Below are positions 28,448-37,694 of a stretch of 64,000 nucleotides of DNA, piece after piece (position 1 is the first letter of the stretch; every line of letters begins with the position of its first letter). The notes below the pieces were generated by a model, which ran no database searches, had not been told where the DNA came from, and saw nothing but the letters and a program-made list of their open reading frames with translations. The stretch covers positions 2,108,001 through 2,172,000 of the forward strand of contig CBDDGS010000019.1 in assembly GCA_965227935.1 (NCBI GenBank), written 5' to 3'. Source of the stretch: JAWPMT01 sp965227935. GTDB lineage: Bacteria > Bacteroidota > Bacteroidia > Cytophagales > Cyclobacteriaceae. Both the position numbers and the translations under genes were made by a program.

Positions 28448-28939
28448 TCATTCATCCAGCTCCTTCCAGCACAGTTGGACTTCGCGCTCCACCTCTTTCT
28501 CCATTTTCGGCCATACGTTCCTTACCCAGTCCCGGCCTTCCCGCGTCATGAAATGCTTGTTCTCCGATAGCTTTCGGTCCATCGCCCGTGGAATCATCGC
28601 CATCAACTCTGGCGTCTCGGTAGGTCCATTCGCAAAGTTCGGCCCGATCAAATGATGAAGGAGCTCTCCCTCATACCTGGGCAGGTAATACAAGATGTGC
28701 GCTACCATCGGAAAATAGAAAAAGAACACCGTACCGGTATTCGAGGCAAAACGGATGTTCTGCAGCGCCGAAATCAATGGTTCAGCCTGCGCTTCGGCGG
28801 TTTTATGGCTCAATTGGGTCAATAGCTCATACGTCCTTCTTGCGTGAGGATTGGACTCACCCAAACCACGCAGGTCAGAGAATGTTCTTTCAAGCGCGAC
28901 GTGGGTCTTTTTCTTCTTTATCCAGTTGAAGATCTTCAA
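28448..28939 (-). CDS. Conserved-looking hypothetical protein
   Basis: 163 residues, not recognised. It is basic at the N-terminus (IFNWIKKKKTH), mainly helical, with one hydrophobic aromatic stretch TVFFFYFPMVAHILYYLP around residues 75-92 that could be buried or weakly membrane-associated, and charged helices at the end (MEKEVEREVQLCWKELDE). No signal peptide or metal motif stands out. It starts about 40 bp from the intergenic space and ends 60 bp before the TPR gene, so the two may be co-transcribed. Confidence 0.65.
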   Translation of the reverse strand: MKIFNWIKKKKTHVALERTFSDLRGLGESNPHARRTYELLTQLSHKTAEAQAEPLISALQNIRFASNTGTVFFFYFPMVAHILYYLPRYEGELLHHLIGPNFANGPTETPELMAMIPRAMDRKLSENKHFMTREGRDWVRNVWPKMEKEVEREVQLCWKELDE

Positions 28940-29027
28940 TACAATTCAGAGGTCGTATTTCGCTTCATGGCAGGCATAGCCATTGTTCATCGTTCACAAT
29001 GATAGTCCATCAACCGGCAAAGACGGC

Positions 29028-29732
29028 TCACTCCCCACTGATGTTCCTCAGATTGTCTACCGTCCTCTTCTCGATGTCGAAATAGTGAATGCGGTGCGTG
29101 GCGCTGGGACCTACCGGGCATTGCGCTTCAACGCCTATGCTCACCACCTGCTGATCGGTCATGGACGTGAGCCTCGCCATTTTGAAGTCTTTGCCATCGA
29201 CTGACCAATGCATGGAGTAGATGTTTCCTTTCCGCGCTATGGCCAACCATACGCTGCTTTCGCCATCCAGTATGACCCCATTGGCATCATCCGAAGTCCC
29301 TTTCGTCACCACAGTCACTATACTCGCGCCCGTAGCATCGGAGTTTTCAAAAGCAAACTTGATCCAATTCAGGCTATCGATGTACACAATCATGGCCACC
29401 GCATTCCATTGTGACGAAAAATCAGGCTCGACCAACGTCTTAGCGACAAAGTCACCTTCCACCTCCTGGTACAGATACGGTGCAGTGCCGACAACGGAAC
29501 TGTCCTCCGGGTTATTGAAATAATCCGTCTCCTTGGCAGCAAAGATCGCGAGCGTACCGTTCTCGACTTGGAATGATTGAGGCTCATTCATCCAGGTCAT
29601 TCCAGCCAGAACCTCTGAGGTGATGTTCGATGGAGGCTCGTCTCTCCCAATAGAGACAGGGTGGGTATCGCGTGGGCTACAGCTGACTATTAAGAGCATT
29701 CCGAGAGACAGGTGGTAGAGAGTGGTTTTCAT
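29028..29732 (-). CDS. DUF1349 (concanavalin-like) lipoprotein
   Basis: 234 residues, lipoprotein signal with the Cys in GMLLIVSC. The mature part matches DUF1349, the 'regulation of enolase protein 1' family with a concanavalin-like fold: MTWMNEPQSFQVENGTLAI, QWNAVAMIVYIDSLNWIKFAFE, SVWLAIARKGNIYSMHWSVDGK, then VSIGVEAQCPVG. The name comes from yeast; in Bacteroidota these are surface or periplasmic carbohydrate-binding-like proteins. No neighbours point to a pathway. Possibly single-gene. Confidence 0.85.
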   Translation of the reverse strand: MKTTLYHLSLGMLLIVSCSPRDTHPVSIGRDEPPSNITSEVLAGMTWMNEPQSFQVENGTLAIFAAKETDYFNNPEDSSVVGTAPYLYQEVEGDFVAKTLVEPDFSSQWNAVAMIVYIDSLNWIKFAFENSDATGASIVTVVTKGTSDDANGVILDGESSVWLAIARKGNIYSMHWSVDGKDFKMARLTSMTDQQVVSIGVEAQCPVGPSATHRIHYFDIEKRTVDNLRNISGE

Positions 29733-29845
29733 GTTAGCAACTTAGGGAATTCAAAAACTCCAAAGCTCAAAACTCTTGAATTCAAACCTAACCTAGCGCA
29801 GTCCCCGCCTACCCGCACCAGAACTCATTGAGCGCTTGTCCGACG

Positions 29846-30490
29846 CTACAAATAGCCAAAGTATATCAGCGTCATCACCAGCGTGTTGTAGACGCCGTGA
29901 CAAATGATCGGATACCACAAGTTCCTCTTAAAATACAAGAAGAGTGCGAGGTAGACCGCCCCTACTAAGAGTGCGTTGATGAGACCATCCACCCCCAACT
30001 GAACATGATAGGCTCCAAACAGACTGGCCGTGATAATGAAGCTGATGTGGGTGGAATACTTCCCTCCGACCATCTTTTCGAGACGCGTGAAGATGAAGCC
30101 ATGAAAAACAATCTCCTCATAGACCCCTCCTATCAACCAGCCCATGATCACGAGGAACAGATATTGTCCCGGACTTTCCCTGAGAAAATCATACAGCCCA
30201 ACATCTGTTTCTTCGAAGGTCACGATCAACTCCAAAGCTGGAAAGAAGACCAGCTGCATGAAGGCCAGCGTGACAACAGCTGCCAGAGCGCCTACTGGAA
30301 TAGCCGTTAGTTCGAATCGTTGGAAGCTGAAGCCGATGTCGGAAAAAGTCTGCTTGGAATACTTCAGGGCAAGCCATACCCCAAGTAAGATGGGGATGCT
30401 ATATCCGAATAATGGAATGAGCTCAGCATGTGGTAAAAGGACAATGATGCCTATGACCAGAATGCTGATGAGTAGTTCTCTTACTTTCAT
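29846..30490 (-). CDS. CPBP-family intramembrane metalloprotease
   Basis: 214 residues with about six to seven membrane helices. The CPBP/Abi motifs are GGVYEEIVFHGFIF (EE pair, here followed by His where Arg is usual in EExxxR), FGAYHVQLG (FxxxH) and CHGVYNTLV (HxxxN). These supply the two Glu and two His of the active site, so it is probably active despite the Arg-to-His change. Relatives cleave prenylated or other membrane proteins, and some protect against bacteriocins. The substrate is unknown. Single gene, 283 bp downstream of the TIR gene in transcription order. Confidence 0.87.
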   Translation of the reverse strand: MKVRELLISILVIGIIVLLPHAELIPLFGYSIPILLGVWLALKYSKQTFSDIGFSFQRFELTAIPVGALAAVVTLAFMQLVFFPALELIVTFEETDVGLYDFLRESPGQYLFLVIMGWLIGGVYEEIVFHGFIFTRLEKMVGGKYSTHISFIITASLFGAYHVQLGVDGLINALLVGAVYLALFLYFKRNLWYPIICHGVYNTLVMTLIYFGYL

Positions 30491-30773
30491 AATTAAGTTG
30501 GTACTACCTCACGGCTAAGGGCATTACCCCCTCGGCGAACTGCGGCAAAATAACGGAACTCTCTCGAAGTAGGATCATTTAACTGAAGGAACTGTCCGCA
30601 TGATGGGTCCACGGCAGAGCTCCGATAGAGGCCCTAGTCTATCCAAAAAGGATGTGGTCAGGACATAAAGACTTGGCTGATCATGATGATGGGGGGTAGG
30701 ATTGCTTGGAATTTAGATGCCATTCTTTAGGTATTCTACAACCCGGATTTAGTACCGCGCACACACCTCTCGT

Positions 30774-33287
30774 TTACCGGCAAATAGGACGGTATTCCTC
30801 ACCAGGAAAGTACAGCGACCACTCCGACTCACTGAAGTTGCGCCCGAGCACAGCGCATGCGCGGTCGATCACGTCCTCAGGTCGCCACACGGCTTCTCGC
30901 ACTGTGCCGTCGCAAGACAGGATCCGCAAACGAGAGTCAGCCTCTCCAAATGCCAGCCCACAGACCGTGAATTGAAAAGGGATCCGGGCTTCTTCTTCGA
31001 GGGTCACCGCGTTCCACACCTGCAATGTACGATCGAGGCAAACGGCTGCGATCGAATTACCATCCTTGCTGAATGCCAACCGATAGGCACGCGATGGCAG
31101 AACACGTTTGGATGGTTCCCTGGTGTCTTCCAGGTCGTACACGATAAGCTCAGCTTCTGGTGTAACTGTGGCGACACGCTTTCCGGCATCATCTATGGCA
31201 AAAACAAGTCGTCTTGAGGCAGGGCCACGGTTGCCGGTGAGCTCGAGAAGTCGTCTACCACTTGGAATGTCATACACAAACAATATCTCAAAATCTCCAC
31301 CTACCGCAACCCTGGAACCATTGCCACTTAGTGCAAGCGCGCCCACCAATCCTCCGAAAGCTCCTGATGGTGTCCTGAGGGTCGTCACTTCTTCGGGAGC
31401 GCCTGTATTGTAAATTCGCGTCACCCAGTACCCGTCGCTGACGGCGATTCTAGAACCGTCGTAATTGGCGGATAGGGCACTCACGCTTTCCAATACCGGG
31501 AAGGTATGGGTGCTTCCATCACCCTCGATCGACTCGGTGGTTAGGGTGTCGTTCGAAATCCGTAGACGATATTCACCGTCTCCCGACAGAATCATGTGGT
31601 TGTCGACATCTGAATACCATCCCAGCGGTCCCTTGACAATGATCGGCAGCATCGCATCTTGCAGTGCCCAGACGGACAACACGCGGTCATTGCTCACTGC
31701 CGCCAGAAAGTCGCCTCCGGGCGAGAACGCCTTTGGGGAGAAGAACCCCTTCTCGAATCGAGCGATTTCAGCCAATGTTGCCGTGTTCCAAACCTGAATC
31801 GTGCCCATCTCATCATCAGTCACGACACGGCGAGCGTCTCCGCTGACGACACCCGTGAAGCGGGACCGATTTTCGTCAACTAACTGATCAACATCGTAGC
31901 GCTCAATTTGTCTGTCTCCGGCCTCTGTCGATAGTACTTCAATTCGTCCACCAGGCCACACAGCAGCAATTCCATTTCCGTCTTCACTGAACGACAACGA
32001 AGCCACCAGACCATCAGATGACACTATCTCTGGTGCCTTCTGTTTCTGCAAGTCGATAAGTTTGATTCCTTCACGATCGCTAAACGCGAGTAGAGAGCCA
32101 TTTTCACTGAGTGCAAGAGCTAACAGAGGTAGGGATAGTGACAACCTAGCAGCATCCGCACCGCTTTCTACGTCGGCTACTACAATTGTCTGGGGTTCAG
32201 CCTTCAGCGCCCAGGCTACAAACCGACCATCACCACTGATCGAAATTTCAGCGACGGCGTGACTCGTATCGGACAAGTCGCGCAGCACATTGCCGGTCGA
32301 CACATCCCATATGCGTACGACACCAGATCGCAGGCTAGCTGCCAGAAATCGGCCGCCGTCGCTCAAAGCGATGCGCGATTCATTGTACTCACCATCAAAT
32401 GACCGGAACTTCGTCGGGTGCAAGGCGAGGGATCGGTAAATAGCCTCGATACCCTGAGGTGTTGGGTCCATTTTTAGCGACTCCACAGATAGAAGGGCCG
32501 AGTGGACAAGTCGTGTACCTACATCTTCACCTGCTTCTGTATTCGCCAATATGGATCGAGCCTCATTGGAAAGCAAGCGTGCAGTCGCAATACGTTGTCG
32601 TTCCTCTGCAAGTTGTGTCTGTTCCTTCGCCTCCTGGGCACTCCCAACAGCAACCACCGCGGCTATTACTGCCGCAGTCAATAGAGACGCAAGCACGGCG
32701 ATTCCCGACCAGGTCAGTCGACGAATCCTACGTGATTGTCTGACTTCGTCGGATTCAAGCTCGGATTTGGTTTTTCCATGAAGCGGGGCAGCGATCTCCG
32801 CGATGGCTCCGCGGAACCGGGCATTTTGCAGCAAAAGGTATTGGTCACCTCGTGCCCAGCGAAGATCAATATACCGGGGCTCATCATGGAAGAATCCTGC
32901 CAATTCCTTCGGGAGAGCGGTCGTTTGTTCCCAATCAAAATCACCCGATGACTCTCGCCATACGATCTCGCCTGCCGTCAAGATCAGAAGTAGCTTGTCC
33001 GCGCTCCGGTTTCTCTTCCAGTATTCAATTTCTCGGCTAACCCACTTAGACGCGGCGGCCTCAGGGGACGCCAACAAAAGGAAGTGCTCTGAGGTGGCAA
33101 TGCCTTGCTCTACCGAGGACCAAAGCGCTGGGTTGATGCTGAGGTCAGTTGCATCCCGAAAGATTCGCAGCGCCACTGGCCTATTCCAGGGACGCGCAAA
33201 GCGCTGCAGGGAGCGCTGCAAGGCTGCTGTAAGGTCTTCGTCCTCAGCGTGGCTATATGAAATGAAAGCACTATATCTTCGAGCCAT
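30774..33287 (-). CDS. TIR-TM-WD40 protein
   Basis: 837 residues. Residues 1-~165 form a TIR domain: SAFISYSHAEDEDL is box 1, RIFRDATDLS box 2, and the helix KWVSREIEYW carries Glu86, the position of the catalytic Glu in NAD-cleaving TIRs. A membrane helix follows at about 193-215, then a coiled region and a helical linker (RLLSNEARSILANTEAGED ... LALHP) of the kind that joins membrane helix and WD40 repeats in STAND-like proteins. About twelve WD40-type blades fill 300-837 (GVVRIWD, GTIQVWN, RTLQVWN). A GGAG Shine-Dalgarno lies 6 bases before ATG, unusual for this phylum. Possible defence or signalling protein; no partner gene is next to it. Confidence 0.88.
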   Translation of the reverse strand: MARRYSAFISYSHAEDEDLTAALQRSLQRFARPWNRPVALRIFRDATDLSINPALWSSVEQGIATSEHFLLLASPEAAASKWVSREIEYWKRNRSADKLLLILTAGEIVWRESSGDFDWEQTTALPKELAGFFHDEPRYIDLRWARGDQYLLLQNARFRGAIAEIAAPLHGKTKSELESDEVRQSRRIRRLTWSGIAVLASLLTAAVIAAVVAVGSAQEAKEQTQLAEERQRIATARLLSNEARSILANTEAGEDVGTRLVHSALLSVESLKMDPTPQGIEAIYRSLALHPTKFRSFDGEYNESRIALSDGGRFLAASLRSGVVRIWDVSTGNVLRDLSDTSHAVAEISISGDGRFVAWALKAEPQTIVVADVESGADAARLSLSLPLLALALSENGSLLAFSDREGIKLIDLQKQKAPEIVSSDGLVASLSFSEDGNGIAAVWPGGRIEVLSTEAGDRQIERYDVDQLVDENRSRFTGVVSGDARRVVTDDEMGTIQVWNTATLAEIARFEKGFFSPKAFSPGGDFLAAVSNDRVLSVWALQDAMLPIIVKGPLGWYSDVDNHMILSGDGEYRLRISNDTLTTESIEGDGSTHTFPVLESVSALSANYDGSRIAVSDGYWVTRIYNTGAPEEVTTLRTPSGAFGGLVGALALSGNGSRVAVGGDFEILFVYDIPSGRRLLELTGNRGPASRRLVFAIDDAGKRVATVTPEAELIVYDLEDTREPSKRVLPSRAYRLAFSKDGNSIAAVCLDRTLQVWNAVTLEEEARIPFQFTVCGLAFGEADSRLRILSCDGTVREAVWRPEDVIDRACAVLGRNFSESEWSLYFPGEEYRPICR

Positions 33288-33364
33288 CGTACGCTCCGTT
33301 GCAAAAAGGGGACTTGTTTATTTGTTGACAGAACAAAAAAATATGGAGGGCCTTCCCTAGTACC

Positions 33365-33381
33365 CAATCTAACCATTTCCC
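33365..33381. repeat. Copy D of the paaK 3'-flank repeat core
   Basis: CAATCTAACCATTTCCC occurs here exactly as in the flank of paaK (38850-38866). Similarity extends weakly upstream toward copies A and B (a CTTATCCCC-like lead) but is lost downstream. It lies between the TIR gene and the SnoaL-like gene, and so marks the far side of the accessory stretch. Confidence 0.55.
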
Positions 33382-33507
33382 TGAAGTCATAAGTCAAAGA
33401 CATTGCCCGAAAGTAAGCCAGACGTGACATCCTTGCTGCCACCAGGTCGCACAACCTTATTCAGGCATCCCCATAGCTCAAACTCTAAACCTTGAACTTT
33501 AAACTCC

Positions 33508-34278
33508 CTAGAACTCCCTAACTGCTTCCTCCAACAGCTCACCATTTTCGTAGATGTTCAGCGCCGTGACGGCCGAACCTTTCTTCACGAATTCGAAAAC
33601 GACGTTCCCGTACTTCAGGTAGAATTGGTTCTCGGACTCGGGGAAGAGCTGCGCACTCCACCCGGCCTTCCCATCGATGACGTCCGTCGCTCTCAGGAGT
33701 TTGCCTTCTCTGACGATTTTGACTACTCTGTCAGGGAAGACATAGTCAGCGACGTATGCATCCAAGGCTTTAGTGGGTAATTCGACCTCCGCCAGGGGCT
33801 GGTGGTCATAGCTGATGACCCGGGTGAGTTTCCACCGCCCGTCGATCCGCTTCCACAGTGCGGTCATCTTTCCTTGACCCACGACCTTTTCCGTGCCGTC
33901 ATTGATCTGCAGGTGAAAGGTATGGTCACAAAACTGGAGGGCGCCATAGTTATCCATCGGATACACCCGGAGCGTTCCCTCCTTCCGCTGTCTTCGCAGC
34001 GGCTGTCGACTGCGTTGTTCCTCCCCGCAGAAGATCGCCATATCCTCCAATTCATCATCCTTCGAGGCGGTGAATCCCCCCTTGTCGTGGAAAAACTCAA
34101 AATCTTCCGACAGATACGAAGCATACTGCTCCTGGTCACAGGCATTCTGCGCGGCAAAGTAGAGACTATCGATGGTCCTGATTTCATCGTAGAGTTCGCC
34201 TGATTGCTGGGCAAATGAGGAAAGTGACAAGGCAATAAGCGCGATGACGGGAAAGATAAACTGAAAGATGCTTTTCAC
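33508..34278 (-). CDS. Exported SnoaL/NTF2-like (DUF4440) protein
   Basis: 256 residues with a signal peptide ending SSFAQQ. An NTF2-like domain covers about residues 30-150: RTIDSLYFAAQNACDQEQY, YLSEDFEFFHDKGGF and GKMTALWKRIDGRWKLTRVISYDHQP. A second small beta domain (residues ~165-256; ALDAYVADYVFPDR to LNIYENGELLEE) resembles the DUF3471-like appendage found on serine hydrolases. NTF2-like proteins bind or isomerise small molecules in a conical pocket; the ligand is unknown. Base composition is like the core genes, unlike the next four genes. Confidence 0.82.
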   Translation of the reverse strand: MKSIFQFIFPVIALIALSLSSFAQQSGELYDEIRTIDSLYFAAQNACDQEQYASYLSEDFEFFHDKGGFTASKDDELEDMAIFCGEEQRSRQPLRRQRKEGTLRVYPMDNYGALQFCDHTFHLQINDGTEKVVGQGKMTALWKRIDGRWKLTRVISYDHQPLAEVELPTKALDAYVADYVFPDRVVKIVREGKLLRATDVIDGKAGWSAQLFPESENQFYLKYGNVVFEFVKKGSAVTALNIYENGELLEEAVREF

Positions 34279-34439
34279 AGGATATGGGTTTTGCGAATAT
34301 GGACTGGTTGGGAGGATGGAAGGTTCGGGTGGGTGGATATTGACGACTAGACCATAGTTACTCTGAATTAAAATCGGGTAGTGTGGTAATCAAAAGATAA
34401 AACATCACAAAGTCAATTCACATGCATATGATATGAGCC

Positions 34440-34919
34440 TTATGTGCCGCTCAACTCCTCAATTGATATGCGTAATATGAGCTCGTCGGAGTCGTCGTCT
34501 GTACCATGAACGATCGTCAATACAGGCTTCTTTGGATTTGAATCACGGAAATCTATTATCATTGGATTGAAAAGGTCGTGGACTTTGAACAATGACTGTT
34601 CTGGGACTTCGTCAAATTCGGAGACGGCGATGAGATAGCTGGTATTGGCCTCTCCAGAATTGAACCCGGCACTTCCGTGAAACCCAGGCAGTTCATAAAT
34701 CTTAATGGAAAGTTCAGTCGTCCTGTACCTTTCAACCAAAGAGATGCTATTAAGCACTGTGACCAGTTCATAATCAGTTACTTGCTCTATGTGAGGGGAG
34801 GCTTTCCGTTGGTCGGATTTTTGAGTCTGGCAGATCACAACATTCGCGTGAAATATGATCAGGATTCCGACCAGTAATTGATGTCGCAGTTCAGTGGCAC
34901 TTATGTTGTTCATATTCAT
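34440..34919 (-). CDS. Exported hypothetical protein
   Basis: 159 residues with an N-terminal hydrophobic signal (LLVGILIIFHANVVICQ) starting after about ten residues. The mature part is beta-rich with no recognised family: EQVTDYELVTVLNSISLVER, ELSIKIYELPGFHG, TSYLIAVSEFDE, and an acidic patch HGTDDDSDE near the end. AT-richer than the core, as are the three genes that follow, so it probably came with the accessory stretch. It starts 50 bp after the PfkB gene stop. Confidence 0.65.
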   Translation of the reverse strand: MNMNNISATELRHQLLVGILIIFHANVVICQTQKSDQRKASPHIEQVTDYELVTVLNSISLVERYRTTELSIKIYELPGFHGSAGFNSGEANTSYLIAVSEFDEVPEQSLFKVHDLFNPMIIDFRDSNPKKPVLTIVHGTDDDSDELILRISIEELSGT

Positions 34920-34969
34920 TTTTCCCGATTCAGCTACGGGAAGTTCTAGTCATCGTCGTCTGTAGTGTC

Positions 34970-35767
34970 TTATTCCTGTTCAACTCCGCCTACAAAATTC
35001 AAAACTTTACTCGCAGCCGTGGAACCTGCTGTTAGTGACTTTTCGATGTCTTTGGTTTTCAGCCACTCAATGCTGAAAGCTGCTTGAAAGGCGTCGCCAC
35101 AACCCGTTGTATCAACAACTTTATCGACTTCAATTGCTTCCTGGTAGTACCTTCTATTTTCAGCAAAGACCACACTGCCTTTTGCTCCTAAAGTCGTCAC
35201 TATGAGTTTCCCCTTTTCATAAGAAAGCGCTTGTAGTTCAGCTAGCAGTTCCTCTTTACCACTCAAAAAAACAATGTCGATATTATCGATGTGTTCTTGG
35301 ATAAAGTCAATTCCCAGATAGTCCAAAAAGTCAATAACTACTAGCTGTTGTTCATTTCGTCTTGCCAAGAGTTCTGTCAAGTTAGGATCTCCGGCTGGCA
35401 TTGCAACAATATCACTCTGAGTTAACGACCTCCAATCATTTGCTGATAACCGAAATTTATCAAAGGCGCCTCCATTCCAGCTGTCCTCTTTGAAGTATCT
35501 GTCTCCCTTTTCGTCAATAAAGATCTTGTTTGATGCCGTGGGTTCGTTGATCTGGTACAACCTGGAGCGATCTATGTTTGATTTGTCTAATTGGTCTTCG
35601 ATTAGTTTTCCAAATCTATCGTTTCCAATGGCGCCAATTACTGAGGTGTTGTCATAACCCAAAAGTTTGCATTGAGTAGCAAAGTTCAATGAATTGCCAC
35701 CGACGTATACTTTATCCAATTCCGGAAAGAAATCGACACAGAAGGATGTTAATGCGGTTATTTTCAT
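34970..35767 (-). CDS. PfkB-family carbohydrate kinase, FrlD-like
   Basis: 265 residues, cytoplasmic. The first PfkB block is VYVGGNSLNFATQCKLLGYD and the second, with the catalytic Asp, is VVDTTGCGDAFQAAF near residue 225. The very short N-terminus (MKITALTSFCVDFFPEL) and VGGNSLN resemble fructoselysine-6-kinases (FrlD) and related sugar kinases. It would phosphorylate a sugar or sugar adduct with ATP. The usual partner deglycase FrlB is not in the neighbourhood, so specificity is left open. About 42% GC in a sampled stretch, below the paaK and cox genes. It is separated from DUF885 by copy A of the paaK tail. Confidence 0.85.
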   Translation of the reverse strand: MKITALTSFCVDFFPELDKVYVGGNSLNFATQCKLLGYDNTSVIGAIGNDRFGKLIEDQLDKSNIDRSRLYQINEPTASNKIFIDEKGDRYFKEDSWNGGAFDKFRLSANDWRSLTQSDIVAMPAGDPNLTELLARRNEQQLVVIDFLDYLGIDFIQEHIDNIDIVFLSGKEELLAELQALSYEKGKLIVTTLGAKGSVVFAENRRYYQEAIEVDKVVDTTGCGDAFQAAFSIEWLKTKDIEKSLTAGSTAASKVLNFVGGVEQE

Positions 35768-35815
35768 TGCTTATGGCGCAAATTAGGCACAACATTTCGA
35801 TAAGACAGTTGCGTT

Positions 35816-35930
35816 TATCCCCCGCTATCCGATCGAACCATTTCCCAGAGACGCTAACAAGATAAAATACCCATAAATCGCAGACAACCTCCGATCCTGC
35901 ACACTAAAACCAAGGTACGCTCCGCTCGGC
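35816..35930. repeat. Copy A of the paaK 3' end and flank
   Basis: Starting TTATCCCCCGCTATCC (shared with copy B), through GAACCATTTCCC, CGCTAACAAGATAAAATACCCATAAATC and CCTCCGATCCT, this matches the paaK flank at 38850-38920 closely. A trace of the last paaK codons (GCTCCGC) remains. It lies between the PfkB and DUF885 genes and is in the same orientation as paaK. Confidence 0.7.
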
Positions 35931-35960
35931 TTGCAGTGATCAGAAGTACCACCTACCGTT

Positions 35961-37694
35961 CTATTGGCTTTTCGAATTGATCCACCCCGTTACCTGATTA
36001 TTCACAAAATCAAGTGGAACAGTTCCGTTTTGGAGACACTGATCATGGAATTCTTTGATATCAAATTCTTCACCCAATGTCTCCTCCGCAAGTGCTCTCA
36101 ACTTCCGAAAGTGCATTTCGCCCACGCCGTAGGTGGTCACAGTGCCTGGCAATACCGAAATCCTATCCACGTACCGTTCGGCATCTGCTTTAGTCAATGA
36201 GGTTTGTTTCCTTAATGTATAGTCAATAGCCTCATCTCTTGTCCAGTTCTTGAAATGAATGCCCGGGTCAACAACCATTCCAGTCGGTAGACCCATCAAT
36301 GCAGCCAAACGACATTTATCGCTTGAGTAGAGCCCCATCTCATCTGCCAGCATCTGCGTATATCGGGCCCACCCTTCGGCAAATCCAGCATTACCCACGT
36401 ACTTTGTAATTGGATGAGATTGCACTAATTCGCGACTGATCGCCCGCTGCAAATGATGTCCGGGATAGGTCTCATGAAATGCTAGCGTTTCAACAGAGCC
36501 TCTGGTTCGCGTTTCAGGCAAATAGGTTTGCTGCATATAGACGGCAGGTCTTGATCCATCGTCTGATGCAGGCAAATACCGCGAGTATCCTGACTTCTCT
36601 TCTATCGCAGGGATAGCTTCCAGTTCGACGTCCGCCTTTGGCAATAAGCCAAAATACTCTGATATACTTTCTTTTGCTCGTGTCATTGCCGCTTGAGCAG
36701 ATTGCAAGATCTCTTCCCTGCTATTAAAATAGTTCGATTTGTCAGCTTTGAACGCAGCTTGAATGGCCGGAATTTCGGTCTCTCCGTAGACTTGACTTCC
36801 TATCTGCCTGATAGATTTTTCCCTTAAGGCAATAGCTTCCTCTCCCCATTGAAAAATGGTCTCGGGTAGTTCTGATAGAGTAGTGGCTTTAGCCAAGGAA
36901 GCTACATAGCACTCAGAACCGTTAGGGATCGATGAGATCGATAATTCTTCCCTGGCTTTGTCCAAATAGACTTCTTCGAGAAACCTCTTGTACGTTATGA
37001 TCTCAGGCATTATTTCATTGGTCACGATAGAGCCCATTTGATTGGCGAAGGCCTCGGAGGAATCTCTTAAAGCCGGTCGGTAAAATCGATTGGATGTTAA
37101 TGGAGCCGCTATCAATTGCTCCAACTGCTCAATCACACGCTCGACGGCCACCTTCGGCAATGCATACCCGGACTCTATGCCTGTTTTGTTATTCTCCAAA
37201 TCATTCCGGATGTATTGAGGAATCTGCTTCCATCTCGCCAAAGCATGTGCCCTGCTGACCGAATCACCGACAGGCTGGGTATTGGCGATGTAATTGAACC
37301 AGATATGAAACCCTCCCATCTGATCCATGTTCCATAAATGCTTATTGCATACCCGGACGTTAATATTGGATTCAAGTGTGGTTTTCAAAACACTGTAAGT
37401 GGCCAGATCACGCTGGTCCAGGTTGTTCACATCTACCTTTTCAAGCTCAGCCATCAATGAATCTTCGGCACTTCGTTCCGATGCCAAACCCTCGGGGGTA
37501 ATATTCGATAACCCTGAATCGTTGGCATTTTCAATACCATAAAACGTTCCCCATTCAGGATGGAAGTGAAAGTAATTTGATACGTATCTGTCAGCTAGAT
37601 CATTTACATCTGGTGGAGTTCCTTTGGGTTGTTCAGAGGTGGAGCAACTAAGTAGCAGCGGTAGAACAAACAGGCTAGCGATTAGATTCTTCAT
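35961..37694 (-). CDS. DUF885 metallopeptidase-like lipoprotein
   Basis: 577 residues with lipoprotein signal MKNLIASLFVLPLLLSC. It belongs to DUF885, a gluzincin-like family: the zinc motif appears as AFHETYPGHHLQRA (HExxPGHH) near residue 405, with the downstream Glu region FAEGWARYTQMLADEMGL. Family members are exported oligopeptidase- or carboxypeptidase-like enzymes; the substrate here is unknown. GC is low (37% in one 60-base sample). The gene lies exactly between two decayed copies of the paaK tail (A and B), which suggests it arrived by insertion there. Confidence 0.87.
   Translation of the reverse strand: MKNLIASLFVLPLLLSCSTSEQPKGTPPDVNDLADRYVSNYFHFHPEWGTFYGIENANDSGLSNITPEGLASERSAEDSLMAELEKVDVNNLDQRDLATYSVLKTTLESNINVRVCNKHLWNMDQMGGFHIWFNYIANTQPVGDSVSRAHALARWKQIPQYIRNDLENNKTGIESGYALPKVAVERVIEQLEQLIAAPLTSNRFYRPALRDSSEAFANQMGSIVTNEIMPEIITYKRFLEEVYLDKAREELSISSIPNGSECYVASLAKATTLSELPETIFQWGEEAIALREKSIRQIGSQVYGETEIPAIQAAFKADKSNYFNSREEILQSAQAAMTRAKESISEYFGLLPKADVELEAIPAIEEKSGYSRYLPASDDGSRPAVYMQQTYLPETRTRGSVETLAFHETYPGHHLQRAISRELVQSHPITKYVGNAGFAEGWARYTQMLADEMGLYSSDKCRLAALMGLPTGMVVDPGIHFKNWTRDEAIDYTLRKQTSLTKADAERYVDRISVLPGTVTTYGVGEMHFRKLRALAEETLGEEFDIKEFHDQCLQNGTVPLDFVNNQVTGWINSKSQ

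Noticed and set aside
30491..33507. Multi-gene defence island around the TIR gene
   Set aside because: Neighbours on both sides are a CPBP protease and a SnoaL-like exported protein with no clear defence partner, nuclease or second-messenger synthase.
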